A program made the translations under genes and the position numbers. From Thermococcus sp. (GTDB lineage: Archaea > Methanobacteriota_B > Thermococci > Thermococcales > Thermococcaceae): a stretch of 32,765 nt of DNA. The notes under the pieces are model-generated. The model did no database searches. It worked only from the letters and a program-made list of their open reading frames with translations, and was not told the origin of the DNA. The stretch is from contig NZ_JALUYR010000043.1 in the NCBI RefSeq assembly GCF_027012695.1, positions 1 through 32,765 on the forward strand. Direction: 5' to 3'. Shown one piece after another: positions 7,828 to 15,563 of the stretch (its first letter is position 1; each line of letters opens with the position of its first letter).

Positions 7828-8676
7828 GTGGAATTACCGGCAGTCAAACCGCTAGTGGAGAATTATTTGTGCAGAAATAAGGAAGAATTTGGGAACCTCA
7901 TCCTTAAAACTCTCCAGAAGGGAAAGGGGGCGTTCTTCAAGATCTTCGGTAAAACACAAGGTAACCCCTATTACATTACGGTCCTTTTAGACCATGAGAA
8001 GTTATTAGCAGCCGAATCTGAAAACGTAAGTGCTGGAAGTTCCCTTGTTGGGAAGCCAGCGGTAGAGATCCTTAAGGATATTCTCGAGGAGGGCCCTGTT
8101 ATCGTTGATGCGTTTCCATTGACGGATGTAGAACTGAAGATGTCAATAGTTGAGAACCTTGAGGTATATAACTCCACACCTAAGCTCAAGTTGAGGGAGA
8201 TATGCCCAAGTATTGGGGGGGTATCTACGGAACCATCAGAGACAGAGAGGGGGAGTAGAACGGCACGACCTATGGTTTCGACTGAAACACTCAGTACAGC
8301 AGGGTCTAACCCCAAGGAAACGGCAATTGAAAAAGAGCTTCCGTCTGAGGGACCACGGTTGAAAAAACGGAGGACAGAAGTAACTATAAGAGCTCCAGTG
8401 GAGATTGATCCCTACTTCCGTGGTATGGTTAGCCGCCTCAAGGGCATCTTGAGAAACTTTGGGATCCAACCTAACGCCATTGAGATTGAGGCTAAAGAGG
8501 TTCGTTACGCGCTGGGGGCTGGCTATGGAATACACGCCATTATAAAAATCACCTCAGAGGAGAAGTTACCCCAAAATGTGAGGGAAGAAGTTGAACGTTT
8601 TATCTATAAAGAAGCCGGCGAGATCTCGCAGGAGATAGGAAAGAGGGTAGTCATAAGTCGGATCGAGTTTTATTAA
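7828..8676 (+). CDS. uncharacterised archaeal protein, possibly DUF2226-like
   Basis: The protein has 282 residues. The N-terminal half is a compact alpha/beta domain (blocks such as YYITVLLDHEKLLAAE and GPVIVDAFPLTDVELKMSIVENL). A polar, Ser/Thr/Glu/Pro-rich linker covers about residues 135-190. A C-terminal domain of about 90 residues follows (IDPYFRGMVSRLKGILRNFGI to VVISRIEFY). This layout reminds me of archaeal DUF2226 proteins, but I am not sure. GGGGGTGA lies five bases before the GTG chosen; GTG 7819 is less likely. Codons are more AT-rich than in neighbours, and the gene stands alone, ending 3 bp from a convergent gene. It could be a recent arrival. Confidence 0.7.
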   Translation: MELPAVKPLVENYLCRNKEEFGNLILKTLQKGKGAFFKIFGKTQGNPYYITVLLDHEKLLAAESENVSAGSSLVGKPAVEILKDILEEGPVIVDAFPLTDVELKMSIVENLEVYNSTPKLKLREICPSIGGVSTEPSETERGSRTARPMVSTETLSTAGSNPKETAIEKELPSEGPRLKKRRTEVTIRAPVEIDPYFRGMVSRLKGILRNFGIQPNAIEIEAKEVRYALGAGYGIHAIIKITSEEKLPQNVREEVERFIYKEAGEISQEIGKRVVISRIEFY

Positions 8677-8679
8677 ACT

Positions 8680-10020
8680 TCAACCTTTCTTTCTGTTACT
8701 TTTCTTCTCACTCAGCGCGTAGAAAAAGCCTATGGTCCTATGCCTGTGGGGCCAGGCCCTCATCGTTCCAGGGAGAAAACCGGGACTGTAAGGCCCGCTC
8801 AGGGGAATGAGCTTAGCGTCAGCGTGCCTCTCAAGGAACCACTTCACGACCTCCTCGTTCTCCTCCGGCAGCATCGAGCAGGTTGAGTAGAGCAGTCTTC
8901 CGCCGGGCTTTAAAAGTCTCCAGGCGCTCTCAATTAGCTCCCTCTGAAGGGCAACGACCCTGGCTATGTTCTTCTCCCGGAGACGCCATCTAAGTTCGGG
9001 GTTCTTCGCTATCGTCCCGTCGCTCGTGCACGGTGCGTCGAGCATCACCCTGTCGGCCGTTCCCTCGCCGAGTATCTCCGGGGCTTTCCTGCCGTCGGCT
9101 TTTATTGTTTCCGCTATCTCGACGCCCGCCCTCCTCAGCACCTCGGTCATCCTCTTTATCCTGGCTTTATCGATGTCGAAGGCGTATATTTTGCCCTCGT
9201 TGTTCATAAGCTCGGCCATGTGGGCGGTCTTTCCACCGGGAGCGGCTGCTAAATCAACGACAGTTTCGCCGGGCTTCGGCGATAGGACGAGGGAAGCCAG
9301 AGCGGGAGCCTCCTCCTGGGCCATGGCCCAGCCTTTGTTGAGGAGCCATTCGGGGTTGAACGGATCGAGGATTCTGATGACGGTATCAACCCTCTCGCTC
9401 CTCTCGAAGCGGACGTTCTTTTTCCTTAAGTATTCCTCAACCTCCTCAACGCTCGCCTTCAGCCGGTTCACCCTTATGCTCGTCGGCAGGGTCTCGTTGA
9501 GCGCTTTGAGGAGTTCCTCAGCCTCATCGCCGAGGAGGGCTCTCATCCGCCTTATGAACCACTCCGGGAAGAGGTAGTCCCACTTCAGCCTCTTCTCCTC
9601 GGAGTCGATAACGGGCATGTATTCGAGAACCCTAGGAAGGAGGTCGTAGTAGTAATAGCCAACGTAGGGGTGGGTTCGCTTTGACAGAAACTGGGCGAGG
9701 CCCTTTAGGTGTTGCCGCGTTTTCTCGCCCGGGTCGCGAAAGACGGCAACCTCAACTGCGACCCTCAGCGTCGCTCTCAGCCAGGGGTCGAGGATGAGCG
9801 GAGAGACACCGACGAGCTCCCCAATAATCTCATCGATGAGGCCGAGCCTCCTCTGAATCGAGTAGAAAATCCCGGTAAGCTTGGAGTTCTCCCAGCCTTC
9901 GATTCTATACCTCGCAAAGGCCTTTCTTTTAGCGGCCTGACTGGGCTTGACCTCCTCACCGAGCTTGACCGCCTCAACGAGAGCGTAGAGCTGTCTGTCC
10001 GATAGTTTGAGCCTTCCCAT
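8680..10020 (-). CDS. NOP2/RsmB-family RNA cytosine-5 methyltransferase
   Basis: This is a 446-residue S-adenosylmethionine-dependent m5C methyltransferase for rRNA or tRNA. It has a helical N-terminal region like NusB/RsmB, then the Rossmann core: DLAAAPGGKTAHMAEL (SAM site), the catalytic DAPCTSDGT block (motif IV Cys), and YSTCSMLPEENEEVV (motif VI Cys). The C-terminal MRAWPHRHRTIGFFYA is the conserved end of the family. The start ATG follows GAGGTGTTAGT and lies 1 bp from the stop of the METTL5-like gene. It is the last gene of the dph2 operon. The site modified cannot be told from sequence. Confidence 0.92.
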   Translation of the reverse strand: MGRLKLSDRQLYALVEAVKLGEEVKPSQAAKRKAFARYRIEGWENSKLTGIFYSIQRRLGLIDEIIGELVGVSPLILDPWLRATLRVAVEVAVFRDPGEKTRQHLKGLAQFLSKRTHPYVGYYYYDLLPRVLEYMPVIDSEEKRLKWDYLFPEWFIRRMRALLGDEAEELLKALNETLPTSIRVNRLKASVEEVEEYLRKKNVRFERSERVDTVIRILDPFNPEWLLNKGWAMAQEEAPALASLVLSPKPGETVVDLAAAPGGKTAHMAELMNNEGKIYAFDIDKARIKRMTEVLRRAGVEIAETIKADGRKAPEILGEGTADRVMLDAPCTSDGTIAKNPELRWRLREKNIARVVALQRELIESAWRLLKPGGRLLYSTCSMLPEENEEVVKWFLERHADAKLIPLSGPYSPGFLPGTMRAWPHRHRTIGFFYALSEKKSNRKKG

Positions 10021-10021
10021 A

Positions 10022-10630
10022 CTAACACCTCTGGAACCTGTAGATGTCAACGGGTATCCTCTCAAGTCTCTTTCGGTGGAAGTGGAACTGGGCCGGGATC
10101 TCAAAGGGGAGGGTTACTCGGTGTGTTATTGAGAACCCATGATCGCGTGTAAAGGACTCTATAAAGCGCCTTACCTCTGGCTTGGCGAGATGAATTGAGT
10201 AAATTATATCGCTCACCTCAAAGGCCTTACTCAGAAAGGGCCTGTCGGCGTGCTTAACCTGGCTTCCAAAGGGGGGGTTCATGATGACGGTGTCTGTCTT
10301 TTCCGAGAACTCCGAGACGTCGGCGTTGATGAAATCGATGCAGTCGATGTTAAGGGAAGCGGCGTTTTCACGAGCTGTTTCGAGGGCTTTTCCGTCTATT
10401 TCAACCGCGTAAACTCTCTCCGCTCCAAGGAGGCAGACCCCTACCGAGAGAACCCCCGTCCCGGCGCCGAGGTCGGCTATGATTTTTCCCTCGACGTCGC
10501 CCAAAGAATGGGCCAGCCAAAGGAGCTCCGCCGCAACGTTCCCCGGCGTCCTGTACTGTTCGAGTTCGGGCCTTGGCTCAGGAAAGCCCTTCAACTGAGA
10601 AAGGAGCATCGCCAGGTGCTTCTTTTTCAC
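10022..10630 (-). CDS. METTL5-like RNA N6-adenine methyltransferase
   Basis: This is a 202-residue Rossmann methyltransferase with SAM motif ADLGAGTGVLSVG, acidic motif AVEIDG and catalytic NPPFGSQ, the signature of N6-adenine methylases of the METTL5 type. Eukaryotic METTL5 modifies 18S rRNA, and an rRNA target is likely here by family. The chosen GTG (MKKKHLAMLL) has GGTGG five bases upstream. The GTG at 10639 would overlap that site. The start overlaps the end of dph2, so translational coupling is likely. Confidence 0.85.
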   Translation of the reverse strand: MKKKHLAMLLSQLKGFPEPRPELEQYRTPGNVAAELLWLAHSLGDVEGKIIADLGAGTGVLSVGVCLLGAERVYAVEIDGKALETARENAASLNIDCIDFINADVSEFSEKTDTVIMNPPFGSQVKHADRPFLSKAFEVSDIIYSIHLAKPEVRRFIESFTRDHGFSITHRVTLPFEIPAQFHFHRKRLERIPVDIYRFQRC

Positions 10631-10631
10631 A

Positions 10632-11660
10632 TCAACCACCGTGGAGTGCTATTCCAAGCGGCTCGTCCGTCTTCCGCTCAACTCCAAGTATCTCGTCGAA
10701 CTCGTAGTCCTCGCGAAGGCCCAGCAGTATCTCGACCTCCTGCGGTGTGAGAACCGGCTTCCTCCAGTTTTCGTGGTCGTCTATTGGCACGCGGGGACAG
10801 GCAACGACGACGTAGGCATCGAAATCGAAGCCTTCCAAAGCGGGATAGCTTATGTGATTCATTGCCATCAGTTTGGCATACCTCCCGTGCTCCTTGAGGA
10901 GCTCAACGATTCTCTTTGCCTCGGCAAGCCTTAGCTGGCCCTTCTTGGTGCTTGTGATGACCCCAAAGCGCTCGGCATCCATCGCCTTCGCTATCTGCGC
11001 CCAGCGCTTCCTGATGAGTCTCTCCGCTTCTCTCTCCATCCAGAAGGCGTCGCCCGAGTAGGGGTTGACAGCCAAGGTGGGCTTCTTCACGGCCATCGCA
11101 ACTCCTATCGGGTGGAAGTAGCCCGCTCCGATGAAGAGAACCCCGTCGGCATCGGTTTTTGCAGCCGAGAAGTTGCATCCCAAAACCTGTCCCGGCCAGG
11201 AAACGCGGGAGTCGCCTTTTCCAATGAGAACCTCGAAGCCCTTCCCTTCCAGAAAAGCCTTCGCCCCCTCGAGCTGGTGGATGTGCTGGGCCGTCGTGAC
11301 GAGGGCAATTCTTCTTCCCAGTTTCTTGATTTCGTTGATGTTCCCCTCGAGGGCCGGAACCACATCAACTTTTGCAAAGGCCGGCACGAATATCGTCGGA
11401 ACCTCGAGGTGGAGTGTCATGTAGCTGTGGCCGAGGTGGATGAGAGCGTCGCAGCCGAGCCTCCTGGCCTCGGTGTCGGCTGGATCGCAGGCACCGTAGT
11501 TGATGTCGCCGCTTATTATCGCCTCTATCCCATTCTCTTCAAGGAAATCCGCCAGCGCCTGGGCCTCACCTTTGAGTCCCTCCGGTGTCTGGATGAGAAC
11601 CCTCTCAGCGTTAAGATCGCGGAGCTTTTTTAGTATCTCCTCCATGGAAACCTCGTGCAT
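10632..11660 (-). CDS. dph2: diphthamide biosynthesis protein Dph2
   Basis: This is the radical-SAM-like enzyme that transfers the 3-amino-3-carboxypropyl group to the histidine of elongation factor 2, the first step of diphthamide synthesis. The 342 residues match archaeal Dph2. The three [4Fe-4S]-binding cysteines are visible in YGACD (residue 58), VLGCNFS and VVACPRVP, spaced as in the family. The ATG has GGTGGTGAG directly before it, and a TATA-like TTTAAA lies about 30 bp upstream. It is the first gene of a three-gene minus-strand operon devoted to modifying the translation machinery. Confidence 0.94.
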   Translation of the reverse strand: MHEVSMEEILKKLRDLNAERVLIQTPEGLKGEAQALADFLEENGIEAIISGDINYGACDPADTEARRLGCDALIHLGHSYMTLHLEVPTIFVPAFAKVDVVPALEGNINEIKKLGRRIALVTTAQHIHQLEGAKAFLEGKGFEVLIGKGDSRVSWPGQVLGCNFSAAKTDADGVLFIGAGYFHPIGVAMAVKKPTLAVNPYSGDAFWMEREAERLIRKRWAQIAKAMDAERFGVITSTKKGQLRLAEAKRIVELLKEHGRYAKLMAMNHISYPALEGFDFDAYVVVACPRVPIDDHENWRKPVLTPQEVEILLGLREDYEFDEILGVERKTDEPLGIALHGG

Positions 11661-11688
11661 CTCACCACCGCCGGAAGTTGGTGCAACC

Positions 11689-11722
11689 CTTTAAATCCCC
11701 ATCGCCGGAAGGTATTTATACT
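11689..11722. promoter_or_regulatory. divergent promoter region dph2 / ybjQ-like gene
   Basis: CTTTAAAT (11689-11696) serves as TATA for the minus-strand dph2 operon about 30 bp away. TATTTATAC (11713-11721) serves the plus-strand YbjQ-like gene at 11766. The two elements are only about 25 bp apart, so RNA polymerase on one may hinder the other. Confidence 0.5.
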
Positions 11723-11765
11723 TCCTTTTCCAATACATCGAAGTCCGAGGTATGGGGGTGTGAGG

Positions 11766-12086
11766 ATGATAGTCGTGACGACCGAGAGAATCCCCGGATA
11801 CCGCGTCGTCGAGGTCAGGGGGATAGCGAGGGGTGGGGTTGTCATGGCAACCCACCTGGGGAGGGACATTATAGCGGCCTTCCGGAACCTGGTCGGAGGG
11901 GAGGTTAAGGAATACACCGAGATGATGGCCGAGGCCAGGGAAATTGCCCTTCAGAGGATGGTGCAGAACGCGGAGGAGCTGGGCGCCAACGCGGTTATTG
12001 GAATGCGCTTCATGACCTCCAACGTCGGCCAGAGGATGGCCGAGGTTTATGCCTTTGGAACCGCCGTCATAATAGAACCGGAGTGA
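11766..12086 (+). CDS. YbjQ family (UPF0145) protein
   Basis: This 106-residue protein begins MIVVTTERIPGYRVVEVRG, the typical YbjQ/UPF0145 start. It has the conserved AREIALQRM helix, the GANAVIGMRF block and a C-terminal VYAFGTAVII strand. The family forms pentamers and is labelled heavy-metal-binding on weak grounds; its function is not settled. GGGGGTGAGG precedes the ATG. The stop overlaps the ribosome binding site of the next gene, so the two are cotranscribed. Confidence 0.9.
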   Translation: MIVVTTERIPGYRVVEVRGIARGGVVMATHLGRDIIAAFRNLVGGEVKEYTEMMAEAREIALQRMVQNAEELGANAVIGMRFMTSNVGQRMAEVYAFGTAVIIEPE

Positions 12087-12091
12087 TCCCG

Positions 12092-13072
12092 ATGAGGCGC
12101 CTTCCCGTGTTTCTTTTCCTTCTCCTTCTCTCTGGTTTCACCCTCTCCCTCACCCCGCAGGATGCCATGATGGAGGCCCTCAAAACGGGAAACTATTCCG
12201 TGGTCGAGCCCTATCTCGGCGACGGGATGAGGGGAGTTTTCACCGAGAGGGTTTTCAGCGCGGTTAGAGGCGAGCTGGTGGATAAATTCGGGCAGATAAG
12301 GGGCTACACCCTGGAAAAGGTGGTGAATAAGAACAACTACAGGGTTTACTACTACCGGGTTACAGCGGAGAGGGGTTCGTACAGGGTGAGTGTCACCGTT
12401 AGAAACGGCAGGGTGGAGGGTTTCCACCTCGTCCCGGATTTCAATCCGGCCGGGGCAATATATCCCCTCACCGGAGGACTCCTCGGTCTGCTGCTCCTCT
12501 GGGCATACCTGAGAAAGTTTCACGCGGGTGAGCTGGTTCTCGGCACGGTCCTGCTGATCCCCGTTCTCCTGGTCCAACCGCCCCTGCAGGCGCTCCCTGG
12601 ATACCTCGGCTTGAGCGACCCTGTCTATGTCACCCTCTGGAGCGGTCTGGTGGCCTCCCTGATCCAGGAGCCCCTCAAGTACTACTTTGCCCGGGACAAA
12701 ACGCTCGGGAGGGCGACCTACGTGGGGGCGGGCTTCGGAATCGGTGAGGCCCTTTACGTCTCAACGCTCTCGGCCATCTTCGGTGGTTCGATGCTTGCGC
12801 TGGTCGAGAGGGCACTGGCCCTGATGTTCCACGCATCGACAACTTTGCTCTTCGCCCACTCCCATCGCAGCGGGGCGGGAAGGCGGGCCCTGCTAATCGC
12901 GATTCTCCTTCACTGGTTGCTTGACTGGATGGCTTCTTACTGGCACTTCACCCGCTCGGAACTCCTCCTCTGGGGGAGCTACCTGACGATGCTCGGGTTT
13001 TCCCTGGCCATCTTCTGGAAGCTGCTCCCTCTGGCGAGAACCGAGAACGAGGAACCGGCGGTTAGGTGGTAG
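12092..13072 (+). CDS. DUF3887-like domain plus PrsW/CPBP-like intramembrane protease domain
   Basis: The protein has 326 residues. A signal peptide or membrane anchor (LPVFLFLLLLSGFTLSL) is followed by a soluble domain to about residue 120. That domain resembles DUF3887 (helical start with GDGM, then beta strands with NYRVYYYRV and VRNGRVEGFHLVPDF). About seven membrane segments follow. They carry QEPLKYY (about 191-197), GFGIGE (about 213-218) and HWLLD (about 273-277), which fit the ExxK, FxxxE and HxxxD motifs of PrsW-type glutamic intramembrane proteases. ATG 12092 follows GGAGTGATC; a GTG at 12083 is inside it. The protease activity is inferred from motifs only. Confidence 0.75.
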   Translation: MRRLPVFLFLLLLSGFTLSLTPQDAMMEALKTGNYSVVEPYLGDGMRGVFTERVFSAVRGELVDKFGQIRGYTLEKVVNKNNYRVYYYRVTAERGSYRVSVTVRNGRVEGFHLVPDFNPAGAIYPLTGGLLGLLLLWAYLRKFHAGELVLGTVLLIPVLLVQPPLQALPGYLGLSDPVYVTLWSGLVASLIQEPLKYYFARDKTLGRATYVGAGFGIGEALYVSTLSAIFGGSMLALVERALALMFHASTTLLFAHSHRSGAGRRALLIAILLHWLLDWMASYWHFTRSELLLWGSYLTMLGFSLAIFWKLLPLARTENEEPAVRW

Positions 13073-13097
13073 TAGGAAGCCGACGGAGAGGATTGGG

Positions 13098-13448
13098 GTG
13101 CCGGGGAAGGGAAAGGAGAAGATCCTCAGGAAGCTCAGGAGGGATCTTAGATCCGGCCTCTACTCCTACCTTGTCCTCTCCATTCTTGAGAGGGAGGGCG
13201 AGCTCCACGGCTACGCGATAAGAAAAAAACTCGAGGAACTCAGTGGAGGGGCACTCGTTCCGAGCGAGGGGGCGCTGTACGACATTCTAAAGAGCCTGAG
13301 GAAGTATTCACTCGTCGAAGACCTCTGGGTCGAGGTCGGGGGGAGGCCGAGGAAGTACTACCACCTCACCGGGCTCGGGAGGGAGATCCTGGGGGAACTG
13401 CGAAGGGAGGTTAATGAAATAATCCACGTGCTGGAGGAACTGGGGTGA
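13098..13448 (+). CDS. PadR family transcriptional regulator
   Basis: This is a 116-residue winged-helix regulator of the PadR type. It has the opening LRSGLYSYLVLSILEREGELHGYAI cut into helices, the recognition segment PSEGALYDILKSL, the wing GGRPRKYYHLTGLG, and a short C-terminal dimerisation helix. It starts with GTG after GGAGAGGATTGG. It overlaps the SdpI-like membrane gene and probably represses its own operon. PadR regulators paired with small membrane transport or immunity proteins are common in prokaryotes. Confidence 0.92.
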   Translation: MPGKGKEKILRKLRRDLRSGLYSYLVLSILEREGELHGYAIRKKLEELSGGALVPSEGALYDILKSLRKYSLVEDLWVEVGGRPRKYYHLTGLGREILGELRREVNEIIHVLEELG

Positions 13449-13453
13449 TCCTC

Positions 13454-14230
13454 GTGGATACGCTTGAGGTTTTCATATCCATTACCCTGCTTTTCGCGGG
13501 CCTTCTAACGCTTGCCTTCAGGAACAGGCGGCAGCACTTCATAGGCTTTCGAATCGGATACACCTATATGTCCCGGGAGGCATGGAGGCGGGCCAACGCC
13601 CTTGTGGGTCTGTTTACTGTGGCTTTCTCGCTCCTGCTTCTCCTTCTGGCCATTCAGGGCATCGAACTCAATGCCTTTGCCCTCGTTACGGTTGTCGGGA
13701 TATTCTTCATCCTCTTGATGGGGACCATCGTGGCCAGGAGAACCTACGAGCTCGAGGACCTCTCGACCGAAGCTGACACCGGGGGCGAGCCCATCGAGGT
13801 GGACGTCAGACCATACCTTGCCCTCCAGGTGGTGGCACTGGCCCTTTATCTGGTTCTCGTGATCATGCTCTGGGATGATCTTCCCGAGAGGGTGGCGATC
13901 CACTTTGACCCCTCGGGAAAACCGGACGGCTTCGCCTCCAAAGCCGTGGGTGCACTGTTCTTCCCACTAATCCTTCAGGGTTTCTTCATCGGAATGACAT
14001 TCCTCCTCCGCGAGCCGGGGTTTGCACCGCTGATGAGGTTCAGCAGGGCGGGATGGAGATGGACTGCGAAATTTTTCACTTTGATGGCGATGGGGATGGC
14101 GGCCGTTGAGGCGTTTGTGCTTCTCTACAACGCGGGTATGGTCTCGGGGAGGCTGGTGGTCGGCTCCGCCCTGGTTTTTCTGGGCCTCGTCTTCCTCGGA
14201 CTGGCGATGGGAAGAAGGGGAAAAATCTGA
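13454..14230 (+). CDS. SdpI/DUF1648-type membrane protein
   Basis: This 258-residue membrane protein has about six to seven helices. The N-terminal part carries the SdpI-type block FIGFRIGYTYMSREAWRRAN. The middle has DLPERVAIHFDPSGKPDGFASK, broken by family features typical of DUF1648. Bacterial SdpI protects against a peptide toxin and also regulates it; in archaea the role is unknown. GGGGTGATC lies just before the GTG chosen (13454), while the GTG at 13445 overlaps the PadR stop. It is cotranscribed with the PadR gene, so a response to membrane stress or a peptide is plausible but inferred. Confidence 0.85.
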   Translation: MDTLEVFISITLLFAGLLTLAFRNRRQHFIGFRIGYTYMSREAWRRANALVGLFTVAFSLLLLLLAIQGIELNAFALVTVVGIFFILLMGTIVARRTYELEDLSTEADTGGEPIEVDVRPYLALQVVALALYLVLVIMLWDDLPERVAIHFDPSGKPDGFASKAVGALFFPLILQGFFIGMTFLLREPGFAPLMRFSRAGWRWTAKFFTLMAMGMAAVEAFVLLYNAGMVSGRLVVGSALVFLGLVFLGLAMGRRGKI

Positions 14231-14276
14231 ACCCGTCCGAACTTTGTGCGTTTTCCTCTTCCTCCTGAGAACCCCA

Positions 14277-15071
14277 CTAAAGAACGTAGTACCTGGGCCT
14301 CCTGTCTTTGAAGATGTCGTTGCGCTCGTTTATCCTCTTGTCCCGGGCGAGGGATAGGTCAACCTCAACGACGGCGACTTCCTCTCTATCCTCACTTCCC
14401 ATAGCCAAAACCTCGGCCGTCGGCGAGGCTATCGTGCTCTTCCCTATGAACTTCAGTCCCCTCTCTTCCCCGATTCTGTTGGCGGTTACTGTGTAAACGC
14501 GGTTCTCCAGGGCCCTTATTGGCATCGCCCTGGGGGCGTAGGGCATTACCAGATTGCTGGGATGGGCTATCACCTCGGCACCCTTCAGAGCTAAAGTTCT
14601 GGCGCTCTCCGGGAAGAACCAGTCGAAGCATATCATGACCCCGACCTTCGCGATGCCTATGTTAAAGACGTGGAAGCCGAGATTACCTGGCTTGAAGAAG
14701 AGTTTCTCCCTGTCGAACAGGTGAATTTTTCGGTACTTCCCGATGTAGCCCCATCCTATGGGGCCCACAATCACCGCGGAGTTGTAGAGGTTTCCCCTCT
14801 CGTCCTTCTCGGCCGTCCCTGCGACTATGAACACCCCTTCACCCCTGGCGAGCTCGACAAGGAACTCCGTCGTGGGTCCATCGGGTATCTCTCCGGCCAC
14901 CTCTTCCACTTCACTTCTGCTCTGGAAGTTGTAGCCAGTATCGAAGAGCTCGGGCAGGACCACCAGCTCTGCCCCCTCTCCCCTCGCTTTCTTTACGAGC
15001 CTCTCCACTCTCGAGTAGTTCCTGTCGGGCTCCAGAAAAGCCGGTTCCATCTGGACGTAGGCCACCCGCAT
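14277..15071 (-). CDS. carbon-nitrogen hydrolase (nitrilase superfamily)
   Basis: This is a 264-residue amidase of the nitrilase superfamily, hydrolysing carbon-nitrogen bonds of amides. The catalytic triad is visible: E41 in LPELFDTG, Lys in KYRKIHLF (about 115), and Cys in MICFDWFFPE (about 148). The start MRVAYVQMEP is the family's usual beginning and closely resembles the Pyrococcus horikoshii enzyme of known structure. The ATG is preceded by GGTGGTATC. Upstream in-frame codons are not protein-like. Physiological substrate is unknown; omega-amidase or aliphatic amidase roles are possible. Confidence 0.92.
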   Translation of the reverse strand: MRVAYVQMEPAFLEPDRNYSRVERLVKKARGEGAELVVLPELFDTGYNFQSRSEVEEVAGEIPDGPTTEFLVELARGEGVFIVAGTAEKDERGNLYNSAVIVGPIGWGYIGKYRKIHLFDREKLFFKPGNLGFHVFNIGIAKVGVMICFDWFFPESARTLALKGAEVIAHPSNLVMPYAPRAMPIRALENRVYTVTANRIGEERGLKFIGKSTIASPTAEVLAMGSEDREEVAVVEVDLSLARDKRINERNDIFKDRRPRYYVL

Positions 15072-15416
15072 GATACCACCGTTACTCTTTGGTAATTGTC
15101 CAGATAAAGTTAGCGGATGAAAAATATCCGGCCTGAACATGAATTTCGTTGGAAGAGCTCCCATAAACCGGCCATCCCTTTCATGCTATTGGTGGAAGAA
15201 CGCAGTCGGTTGTTTACCCCCTGTGAATGCTTTAGATACCTGAAATACCTGCGAAAGATCTGGAAGAAACCCGAAGTCAAACATCCATCTGCAGGGTCCC
15301 TCAGCCAGTTTGCCGGCTTTGGCGGGATCTTCAACCCCGGGGAGTGAGAAGACCCTCCTGGGAAAAGCTTAAAAAGGGCCCGTTCGAGCTGGAGGTGAAA
15401 CTCAGGGGTGATGCTC
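15072..15416. other. 345-bp spacer upstream of rpl41e
   Basis: The only sizeable frame is 76 codons on the plus strand (15117-15347). It has no ribosome binding site and no composition that marks it as a gene. A weak AACTTTATC near 15100-15109 may be the TATA of the minus-strand amidase. The last 50 bp hold the rpl41e promoter and leader. Otherwise I see nothing. Confidence 0.4.
15368..15376 (+). promoter_or_regulatory. TATA box of rpl41e
   Basis: GCTTAAAAAG lies about 45 bp before the L41e ATG. The leader would hold GGAGGTGA and the closer GGGGTGAT. Confidence 0.5.
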
Positions 15417-15530
15417 ATGAAGAGGCGTCCAAGAAAGTGGAAGAAGAAGGGAAGGATGAGGTGGAAGTGGATAAAGAAGAGGATCAGGCGCTTGAAGAGA
15501 CAGCGCAGGAAGGAGCGCGGGCTCATCTGA
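15417..15530 (+). CDS. rpl41e: 50S ribosomal protein L41e
   Basis: This is a 37-residue, extremely basic protein: starts [18 protein letters not shown], continues with [16 protein letters not shown] and ends GLI. It is too short for most gene finders but matches L41e, the single-helix protein at the ribosomal subunit interface. The family core WxKKRxRRLKRxRRK is present. An in-frame ATG at 15411 overlaps the ribosome binding site GGGGTGAT, so 15417 is preferred. It has its own TATA box and stands between the amidase and the phosphoesterase gene, 33 bp before the latter, with which it is probably cotranscribed. Confidence 0.9.
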
Positions 15531-15563
15531 GGCCCCTCCTTTCACCTTTCTTCCGGTGGTTTC

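Noticed and set aside
15110..15160. C/D box guide RNA suggested by GGATGAA and CTGA
   Set aside because: Only one C-like and one D-like box are present at poor match; the second pair (C' and D) is missing.
15117..15347. 76-codon plus-strand frame in the spacer before rpl41e
   Set aside because: It has no ribosome binding site, no promoter at the right distance and no recognisable motif. It could be chance.
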